Assembly (NCBI GenBank): GCA_012934845.2
Contig: WNNJ02002090.1
Coordinates: forward strand, 1-64,000
Length of the DNA: 64,000 nucleotides
Origin: Pomphorhynchus laevis
Lineage: Eukaryota; Acanthocephala; Palaeacanthocephala; Echinorhynchida; Pomphorhynchidae
Direction: 5' to 3'
The translations under genes were made by a program, and so were the position numbers. Below, piece by piece: positions 54,962 to 64,000 of this stretch. The notes beneath the pieces were generated by a model. It was given only the letters and a program-made list of their open reading frames with translations. It had not been told where the DNA came from and searched no databases. The first letter of the stretch is position 1; the number at the start of each line of letters is the position of its first letter.

Positions 54962-55639
54962 ATGTATATAAATGAACAATTAGAAATATTAAAACAACTT
55001 TTAAGTGATAATAAGCTAAAAGATCTTAATGTAAATATAAGAAGTTTTTCTAAAGATATCATATGTTCAATAAATCAAAAATTAATTAACGACTATGATA
55101 GGCTAAGTTGTATAATAGACAGTTATTGTAATACAAAATACCATAATCGTACAATAAATGTAAATAATAACAATAGAAAATATACATTAACCATAAACTT
55201 CATTAATAAATGTATAGATAACATAAATATAGGTAAACTTTTAAATAATTCTAAAAGTAAAGAAATAAAAGGGTTAGATTTAAGTAAATATATTCCTAAA
55301 ATAAGGTATAAACTCCTACCACCATTAGGACGAAAAATTTGTAATTATAATAAAGAATTAAAATCAATATGTAACGATAATATTAGAAACATAATGGAAA
55401 CAGAATGCAATTGTAAAAATCTTAGTTTTGATAAAATAAATGAACATATATGTACCCATAATCTAGAATTAATTGAAAATTGTGAATTAAGAAAGCTGCT
55501 ATCAAAATGGTATAAATATAGATTAAATAATAACAACGACAAAAATAAAATTTACGATTCGTTATATAATAACTTAAATGATTACTTTAGTAAGCTGATT
55601 AATAGTGAAAGCTCGAATATATCTAAGATAAACATTTGA
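54962..55639 (+). CDS. PLE 2 N-terminal ORF, 225 aa
   Basis: An open frame rich in Asn, Lys and Ile. It carries CNCKNLSFDKINEHICTHNL, then IENCELRKLLSKWYKYRLNN. This follows the pattern CxC ... GHVxTGDLxIIxNxxLRxLxxKGPxYR, known from the N-terminal region of Neptune/Poseidon-type PLE proteins. The extreme A+T use of codons fits the local base composition. The recognisable reverse transcriptase motifs lie further downstream. Confidence 0.6.
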   Translation: MYINEQLEILKQLLSDNKLKDLNVNIRSFSKDIICSINQKLINDYDRLSCIIDSYCNTKYHNRTINVNNNNRKYTLTINFINKCIDNINIGKLLNNSKSKEIKGLDLSKYIPKIRYKLLPPLGRKICNYNKELKSICNDNIRNIMETECNCKNLSFDKINEHICTHNLELIENCELRKLLSKWYKYRLNNNNDKNKIYDSLYNNLNDYFSKLINSESSNISKINI

Positions 55640-56632
55640 AAAGATTATATATTTGATAAAATTAAAAATAAAATGAAAATAACAAACAATTATAAAAGAA
55701 AAGATAAAATTAATAAAAATATGTATAAAGAACTTACTAAATTAAAGGATAACTATATAATAACAACTATTGATAAAGCTAGTAATAACTTTGTCTTCAT
55801 ATGCAAAAAGCTTATTATGATATACTAATGAAAGAGGTTAATTCTAATGATTTAAATGTATATCCAACATATGAAGGTAGTGAGTTGAGTTTTGAAACAA
55901 TTATTACAAGCCACTGTTCTATAATGGATAAAAAGGTTATAAAAGAAGATACTGATAAAAGAAGTTGATATTTAGAACATACAAATTTTATAAGAATATG
56001 TGATTAATAGGACCGTATTAAAAAGTGTAAAACGATATTTAATGTAAACACAGCATATGAATGTATTAATTTAAGTTTAGAAACAATTTTACAAGTCATT
56101 GTAAACTAAAATGAGTATAAACCTTTTACAGATAAAAAGGGTTTAATTTGTGGTAAGATAAAACCTAGGGTTATATGTACATTAAAACCATTTTATGTTT
56201 TTATGAATAAAATACTTAAAGTAATTAAAGCACACTTTTAAAATATTGTGGATGAATCGAAATTAATACTGGTAAAAACACTATTTCAGTATTAATTCAA
56301 CAAAAGAATTTTTAGAACAGACAAAAGAAATAAATTTTCAGAATATAAATACATACGATTTTAGTACGCTTTATACAAATCTGGATTTAGTAGATATTAA
56401 AGAAGCGTTCGTAAAATTAATTAATCATATATTCGGAAAAAGATATACATATATATGTTATAATAACTATAACGCATATCTAACAAAAATTAAACCATCA
56501 AGTAAATATAAATATATGGATAAAATTGAATTATTAGAATACTTAAATATATTCATAAATCAAAATTATTTAAAAGTAGGAACATTTACATTTAGACAAA
56601 TAAAAAATAATACATCGTCTATTATTTATTAG

Positions 56633-56850
56633 TCAATTCATAAAAAGGACTTTTATTTTAAATTTAAATTTTTTTGTTTTAACTTGGTATAAATTATAAA
56701 AAAAATTCTAACAATTATTTATTATTTATAATTATTTATTATATTTAATTATCTGCTATCTAATTATTTAAAATTTATTTTGCATTTTTATATTTCAATT
56801 TATTTATAATATAAAATACGTAGACTCAGTTAGCTAATATGATTAATTGT
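56633..56850 (-). mobile_element. GTAGACT-family small element at the end of PLE 2
   Basis: From TATTATTTATTAGTCAATTC to AATACGTAGACTCAGTTAGC, in the opposite orientation to the copies at 52.8 and 54.1 kb. The PLE 2 coding sequence stops exactly at its left edge. Confidence 0.7.
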
Positions 56851-57589
56851 ACATGCCATGTAAAATATAAAAATATGTAATCGATTTTTATATTATTAAT
56901 ATCAATGCAGACCGATTTTGAATATATTTATTTTATCGATTTCTATTATTGCCCCTTCCAATAATAATACTTATTTAATTTGCTTAATACGAATGCTTAT
57001 TCAATATTAATGCTTATTTAATTTGATTGATCTGACGATCAATCGACTCGTCTTTAAAATAAGTAATTTGAAACCAGAAATGATTTCAATTAAATTTGCA
57101 AAATGTAAGACGAAAGTCTTTCATCAAATATTATTGCTAATAAAAACAGACGAGTCCAGTGATCGTCAGCCAACATTAAAAGCAACAAATCGTGAAATGT
57201 AGGTATTGGATCAGTAGCTGACGAGGTTCATACTGAAATGTAGGTTTCTGCTGTTGACTAATATATAGGATTGAAGTAGCGTGCAGAATACAACAAAATT
57301 CATCAAAATTTCAATTGTATTTTTTATCTACAAATGTTTTAGGTAATATCCAACGCAATCTAAAACCAACTTTGCTTTTCCTAAATTTCGTTTACCTTAA
57401 ATGACTATTATTATTTAAAACTAAGAAACCTACTTTAATTAAATACAATGTAATATATTTAGTTGCTTATCGCTGTCAAATAAAAGTTGTTCATATTTTG
57501 ATGATACAGCAACATTAATCATAGCTCACCTTAAAAATGATATCTCAGACGAATTTTTACGTTAAAAAAATTATTTGATAATAATTTAT
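56851..57589. other. AT-rich spacer before the satellite
   Basis: No gene, RNA or known element was seen. Confidence 0.45.
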
Positions 57590-60500
57590 AGAACTAGCAA
57601 ACATTTGAGAAATAATTTTAGATCGAAGAATTTAATATATTTATATATATTTTATATTTTATTATAAACGTTATATTTTTTCAAACAGAACTAGCAAACA
57701 TTTGGGAAATAATTTTAGATCGAAGAATTTAATATATTTATATATATTTTATATTTTATTATAAACGTTATATTTTTTCAAACAGAACTAGCAAACATTT
57801 GGGAAATAATTTTAGATCGAAGAATTTAATATATTTATATATATTTTATTACAAACCTTATATTTTTCAAACAGAACTAGCAAACATTTGAGAAATAATT
57901 TTAGATCGAAGAATTTAATATATTTATATATATTTTATATTTTATTATAAACGTTATATTTTTTCAAACAGAACTAGCAAACATTTGGGAAATAATTTTA
58001 GATCGAAGAATTTAATATATTTATATATATTTTATATTTTATTATAAACGTTATATTTTTTCAAACAGAACTAGCAAACATTTGGGAAATAATTTTAGAT
58101 CGAAGAATTTAATATATTTATATATATTTTATATTTTATTACAAACCTTATATTTTTCAAACAGAACTAGCAAACATTTGGGAAATAATTTTAGATCGAA
58201 GAATTTAATATATTTATATATATTTTATATTTTATTATAAACGTTATATTTTTTCAAACAGAACTAGCAAACATTTGAGAAATAATTTTAGATCGAAGAA
58301 TTTAATATATTTATATATATTTTATATTTTATTATAAACGTTATATTTTTTTAAACAGAACTAGCAAACATTTGGGAAATAATTTTAGATCGAAGAATTT
58401 AATATATTTATATATATTTTATTACAAACCTTATATTTTTCAAACAGAACTAGCAAACATTTGAGAAATAATTTTAGATCGAAGAATTTAATATATTTAT
58501 ATATATTTTATATTTTATTATAAACGTTATATTTTTTCAAACAGAACTAGCAAACATTTGGGAAATAATTTTAGATCGAAGAATTTAATATATTTATATA
58601 TTTTATATTTTATTATAGATTTTGTATTTTTTTAAACAGAACTAGCAAACATTTGAGAAATAATTTTAGATCGAAGAATTTAATATATTTATATATATTT
58701 TATATTTTATTATAAACGTTATATTTTTTCAAACAGAACTAGCAAACATTTGAGAAATAATTTTAGATCGAAGAATTTAATATATTTATATATATTTTAT
58801 ATTTTATTATAGATTTTGTATTTTTTTAAACAGAACTAGCAAACATTTGAGAAATAATTTTAGATCGAAGAATTTAATATATTTATATATATTTTATATT
58901 TTATTACAAACCTTATATTTTTCAAACAGAACTAGCAAACATTTGGGAAATAATTTTAGATCGAAGAATTTAATATATTTATATATATTTTATATTTTAT
59001 TATAAACGTTATATTTTTTCAAACAGAACTAGCAAACATTTGAGAAATAATTTTAGATCGAAGAATTTAATATATTTATATATATTTTATATTATATTAT
59101 AAACGTTATATTTTTTCAAACAGAACTAGCAAACATTTGGGAAATAATTTTAGATCGAAGAATTTAATATATTTATATATATTTTATATTTTATTATAAA
59201 CGTTATATTTTTTCAAACAGAACTAGCAAACATTTGGAAAATAATTTTAGATCGAAGAATTTAATATATTTATATATTTTATATTTTATTATAGATTTTG
59301 TATTTTTTTAAACAGAACTAGCAAACATTTGAGAAATAATTTTAGATCGAAGAATTTAATATATTTATATATATTTTATATTTTATTACAAACCTTATAT
59401 TTTTCAAACAGAACTAGCAAACATTTGGGAAATAATTTTAGATCGAAGAATTTAATATATTTATATATATTTTATATTTTATTATAAACGTTATATTTTT
59501 TTAAACAGAACTAGCAAACATTTGAGAAATAATTTTAGATCGAAGAATTTAATATATTTATATATTTTATATTTTATTATAGATTTTGTATTTTTTTAAG
59601 CAGAACTACCAAACATTTGGGCAATAATTTTAGATCGAAGAATTTAATATATTTATATATATTTTATATTTTATTATAAACGTTATATTTTTTCAAACAG
59701 AACTAGCAAACATTTGGGAAATAATTTTAGATCGAAGAATTTAATATATTTATATATATTTTATTACAAACCTTATATTTTTCAAACAGAACTAGCAAAC
59801 ATTTGGGAAATAATTTTAGATCGAAGAATTTAATATATTTATATATATTTTATATTTTATTATAAACGTTATATTTTTTCAAACAGAACTAGCAAACATT
59901 TGGGAAATAATTTTAGATCGAAGAATTTAATATATTTATATATATTTTATATTTTATTATAAACCTTATATTTTTTTAAACAGAACTAGCAAACATTTGG
60001 GAAATAATTTTAGATCGAAGAATTTAATATATTTATATATATTTTATATTTTATTATAAACGTTATATTTTTTAAACAGAACTAGCAAACATTTGGGAAA
60101 TAATTTTAGATCGAAGAATTTAATATATTTTATATTTTATTACAAACCTTATATTTTTCAAACAGAACTAGCAAACATTTGAGAAATAATTTTAGATCGA
60201 AGAATTTAATATATTTATATATATTTTATATTATATTATAAACGTTATATTTTTTCAAACAGAACTAGCAAACATTTGGGAAATAATTTTAGATCGAAGA
60301 ATTTAATATATTTATATATATTTTATATTTTATTATAAACGTTATATTTTTTTAAACAGAACTAGCAAACATTTGAGAAATAATTTTAGATCGAAGAATT
60401 TAATATATTTTATATTTTATTATAGATTTTGTATTTTTTTAAGCAGAACTACCAAACATTTGGGCAATAATTTTAGATCGAAGAATTTAATATATTTATA

Positions 60501-62025
60501 TATATTTTATATTTTATTATAAACGTTATATTTTTTCAAACAGAACTAGCAAACATTTGGGAAATAATTTTAGATCGAAGAATTTAATATATTTATATAT
60601 ATTTTATTACAAACCTTATATTTTTCAAACAGAACTAGCAAACATTTGAGAAATAATTTTAGATCGAAGAATTTAATATATTTATATATATTTTATATTT
60701 TATTATAAACCTTATATTTTTTAAACAGAACTAGCAAACATTTGGGAAATAATTTTAGATCGAAGAATTTAATATATTTATATATATTTTATATTTTATT
60801 ATAAACGTTATATTTTTTCAAACAGAACTAGCAAACATTTGGGAAATAATTTTAGATCGAAGAATTTAATATATTTATATATATTTTATATTTTATTATA
60901 AACCTTATATTTTTTTAAACAGAACTAGCAAACATTTGGGAAATAATTTTAGATCGAAGAATTTAATATATTTATATATATTTTATATTTTATTATAAAC
61001 GTTATATTTTTTCAAACAGAACTAGCAAACATTTGGGAAATAATTTTAGATCGAAGAATTTAATATATTTATATATATTTTATTACAAACCTTATATTTT
61101 TCAAACAGAACTAGCAAACATTTGAGAAATAATTTTAGATCGAAGAATTTAATATATTTATATATATTTTATATTTTATTATAAACGTTATATTTTTTCA
61201 AACAGAACTAGCAAACATTTGGGAAATAATTTTAGATCGAAGAATTTAATATATTTATATATATTTTATATTTTATTATAAACGTTATATTTTTTTAAAC
61301 AGAACTAGCAAACATTTGAGAAATAATTTTAGATCGAAGAATTTAATATATTTATATATTTTATATTTTATTATAGATTTTGTATTTTTTTAAGCAGAAC
61401 TACCAAACATTTGGGCAATAATTTTAGATCGAAGAATTTAATATATTTATATATATTTTATATTTTATTATAAACCTTATATTTTTTTAAACAGAACTAG
61501 CAAACATTTGGGAAATAATTTAAGATTGAAGAATTTTATATATTTATATATTTTGTTATAAACTTTATATTTTTTTCAAACAAAACTAGCAAACATTTGG
61601 GAAATAATTTTAGATCGAAGAATTTAATATATTTATATATATTTTATATTTTATTATAAACCTTATATTATTTTTAAACAGAACTAGCAAACATTTGGGA
61701 AATAATTTTAGATCGAAGAATTTAATATATTTATATATATTTTATATTTTATTATAAACGTTATATTTTTTTAAACAGAACTAGCAAACATTTGAGAAAT
61801 AATTTTAGATCGAAGAATTTAATATATATATTATATTTTATTAAAAACCTTATATTTTTTTAAACAGAACTAGCAAACATTTGGGAAATAATTTTAGATC
61901 GAAGAATTTAATATATTTATATATTTTATTATAAACTTTATATTTTTTTCAAACAAAACTAGCAAACATTTGGGAAATAATTTTAGATCGAAGAATTTAA
62001 TATATTTATATATATTTTATATTTT
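57590..62025. repeat. AT-rich satellite, about 97-bp unit, about 46 copies
   Basis: Every unit starts AGAACTAGCAAACATTTG, continues with AAATAATTTTAGATCGAAGA and ends in an A/T tract of variable type. The main types are a 97-bp unit with TATAAACGTTATA, an 89-bp or 96-bp unit with TTACAAACCTTATA, and a unit with TATAGATTTTGTA. Neighbouring units differ in type, but the core is almost invariant. A rare variant (AAGCAGAACTACCAAAC ... GGGCAATAAT) appears three times, at 59601, 60443 and 61395, which marks larger repeat blocks. The last four or five units are more diverged. Confidence 0.95.
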
Positions 62026-62264
62026 AGAAATAATATATTTTTTCGACAATATATTAAATAAATTTATTCTGGTCGAATTTGAATTTATTCAAATCCGATC
62101 AGAATTTAAATTTATAAATTAAACTAAATTAAAATAATTAATATAATTAAACATAAAATAATTTATGATTATTTTTTATAAATTTATTTATATGTTTTCT
62201 TTTATCGTCACGGATTTCCTTCAATCAGATAAGGTTTAATCCTTAATGAATAAATGAATAAATC
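62026..62264. other. AT-rich spacer
   Basis: Nothing was recognised apart from short inverted AT-rich stretches (GAATTTGAATTTATTCAAATC). Confidence 0.4.
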
Positions 62265-62645
62265 AAATCAGCTAACTTAGTCTACGTATTTAATATAATT
62301 ATAAACTAAACAAAACATAATAATGCTAAATCAAAATTTAATAATTATATATTAAAATTAATAATTATTTTTAGATTTTTTATAATTTAAATCAAGTTTT
62401 AGATTTTTTATAATTTAAATTAGCATCATTCGAATGCATTAGACGATGCATTCGAATATTGATTATAGGTCATCAGGAGGAACTGCTATGCTATCAGGTT
62501 TCGGCCCCTAACTGCTCTACCCAATATATCAGCGGGGCCAAATACATGCTAATGATGTATTTCCTCTAATAAAACTATCTAGTATCTTATTCTAATACAA
62601 AGTATATTATTTATTATCCATCCATAAAAATTTGCCACTTAAGAG
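62265..62645 (+). mobile_element. GTAGACT-family element, longer copy with right block
   Basis: It begins with CAGCTAACTTAGTCTACG and includes GGTCATCAGGAGGAACTGCT, TTTCGGCCCCTAACTGCTCT and CAAATACATGCTAATGATG. The last block is shared with 43030-43210. This copy suggests that the complete family member is about 380 bp. Confidence 0.7.
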
Positions 62646-63584
62646 TTTAAATTTATTCTTTATCAAAATTTAATAATTATATATTAAAATTAATAATTGT
62701 ATTTAGATTTTCTATAATTTAAATCAAATTAAAATAAAAAATTGAAATTTTAAATAATATGATAAATATATGATAAATTCGTATTCATTATTCGTATTCG
62801 CATTTGCCTTGATTTAAATTCGTCTTTTCTAGATGGTTAACTGATCAATTTCTCAGCCTTGATGTAAATGCATTATGATTGCTTCTATTTGTTCACAACT
62901 TCCGTGTTAAATAACGTCTTCATAATAAATGGTTATTCTGTCGTTTGCGATTATATGTTGTAACACACAGACAAAGTGGAAAGTGCGATTACCGCATGTT
63001 TTTCGAAAATAGATAATACCTCAAGATAATCCCTCGAGTATATGTGGATGAGTAAGGAGCCGTAATGAAAAATAACTTTTTTTCACATATATTATCTGTC
63101 TCGTTTACGTGCTCAAATGCTTGAATAAGCTGTCATTCGCCGGTTTTATTGTTGTCTGTAGCTAGTAATTCAGAAGAATGCAAAGACATTAACATCGTTG
63201 ACGTAATAAAGTTCTCTCTGTTTTTTAACTTCTACCTCTATCTATGCAAACAACGAAGTAAATTAACTTCACCTTAACCTACATAAACTACAATATGTTC
63301 TGTATCTTCAAAGAATAGTAAAAGGAAACGCAATGCATTGAAAATAGCTGTTTTCTTAAACGACCTTAGATTTTCAGTATGCTCGGTTCAGATTATTCTC
63401 TAGTATTGTATTGCACGTCTGGCCGTGTAAGTAATCTTTCTAGCTTGAAACTGATAAAAATAAGTTTGTCTTACTGATTTTCTTAGCTAATTGCCAATAA
63501 TATGTTTTTGTAAAAGTCGTTTTATTTATAGAATCACAAAGTCAAAATCGGTTCAAATTTCAAATTTATTTTGTATTAAATCTG
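62646..63584. other. AT-rich region, no gene recognised
   Basis: About 62670-62760 repeats part of the small-element interior. 62800-63560 is less AT-rich but has no convincing frame, splice pattern or RNA gene. Confidence 0.4.
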
Positions 63585-63740
63585 ATCAGCTAACAGTCTA
63601 CTTATTTTATAAATAAAAAATAATACTTAATAAAATAAATAATTAAATAATATTAAATAATATTAAATAGTTATAAATAATTATTAAATAAGATTTTATA
63701 TTATTTATAAAACGTTAATAATCTCTGTCGTTTTTGTTAT
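63585..63740 (+). mobile_element. GTAGACT-family element, decayed
   Basis: It starts TGATCAGCTAACAGTCTAC and is followed by the usual A/T-rich interior. The right block is not recognised. Confidence 0.45.
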
Positions 63741-63777
63741 TTTTCGGTTAATAAATAATCTTTTGATTATTATTTAA

Positions 63778-64000
63778 TCAAATCAGGTAACTGAGTCTGC
63801 GCATAAAAAATTATTTATAAATTAAACATAATGATATTAAAATAATTAATAATAAATAATTGTAATAAGATTTCATATAACTTCTATCAAGTTTGACTTT
63901 AAAATTGAAATTTAAAATTTTAATATAAGAACTTAATTAAAAAATATTTTATTTGTAAATAAATATTTAGAAATGTTTTAAAATATTTTATTTTAAATAA
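63778..64000 (+). mobile_element. GTAGACT-family element, cut by the window end
   Basis: It starts AATCAGGTAACTGAGTCTGC, with the family interior (ATTAAACATAATGATA, TTTAAAATTGAAATTTAAAA) up to the last base of the window. Confidence 0.6.

Larger units (their letters stand above)
53850..56632 (+). mobile_element. Penelope-like element 2 (PLE 2), partial copies in head-to-tail order
   Basis: Two pieces of a GIY-YIG endonuclease come first: 53850-54065, a deleted piece, and 54440-54605, with a Cys cluster and GVVYLIQCTCGLQYIGKT. Next come a structured leader, an N-terminal ORF (54962-55639) and a decayed reverse transcriptase part to 56632. That part contains LKDNYIITTIDKASNNFVFI and, near 56350-56400, NTYDFSTLYTNLDLVDI. 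A C-terminal domain followed by an N-terminal domain means that the tail of one copy precedes the head of the next, a known PLE arrangement. A small element lies in the middle (54095-54345), and another cuts the right end. The element is broken in several places. Confidence 0.75.

Noticed and set aside
62450-62520. Hammerhead motif in the right block of the small element family (GAAAC and CTGATGA on the complementary strand)
   Set aside because: The order is GAAA before CTGATGA, and the bases next to them do not pair to form stem II in any permutation.

Overview
The window comes from an AT-rich animal genome, most likely an invertebrate. Two host genes have metazoan-type exons with GT-AG introns. 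The mobile DNA is typical of invertebrates: several LINE families with CR1/L2/Jockey-like reverse transcriptases, Penelope-like elements (PLEs) with GIY-YIG endonucleases, small inverted-repeat elements, and large tandem arrays. The phylum cannot be fixed from the sequence alone.

Layout. 1-8.8 kb: a G+C-richer duplicated block, one possible orphan host exon (1318-1557, minus), two LINE fragments end to end (2.26-5.47 kb, minus), a 20-bp minisatellite (5.47-6.76 kb) and an AT-rich stretch with a small non-autonomous element. 8.8-15.1 kb: cyclin K on the minus strand, seven coding exons, 536 codons. 15.2-41.7 kb: a retroelement graveyard. It holds a retroelement C-terminal domain fragment, two copies of one LINE (LINE B), at least four L2-like LINE copies in the window as a whole, CR1-like fragments on the minus strand, a nearly complete two-ORF LINE (LINE A, 27.5-30.5 kb) and a PLE (31.1-33.7 kb) whose 5' segment recurs 4 kb downstream. 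42.0-44.2 kb: a small element interrupted by an 851-bp Ginger-like DNA transposon (41-bp terminal inverted repeats, 5-bp target duplication), then an inverted copy of adenosylhomocysteinase exon 2 between two copies of a fold-back element. 44.4-52.6 kb: adenosylhomocysteinase (AHCY) on the plus strand, eight exons, 435 aa. Its introns carry a 20-bp minisatellite (intron 3) and an 11-unit array derived from a PLE endonuclease (intron 6). 52.8-64 kb: more small elements, a second PLE (53.85-56.63 kb) and a 4.4-kb satellite of about 97-bp units with higher-order structure.

The two host genes are unrelated in function. Cyclin K is the partner of CDK12/CDK13 in transcription elongation. AHCY removes S-adenosylhomocysteine and so supports methylation. 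Nearly everything else is mobile or tandemly repeated DNA. The most notable items are the inverted AHCY exon between direct repeats, a LINE 3' stem-loop supported by compensatory changes between copies, the Ginger-like element with a paralogous unoccupied site, and the conversion of a PLE endonuclease fragment into an intronic satellite.
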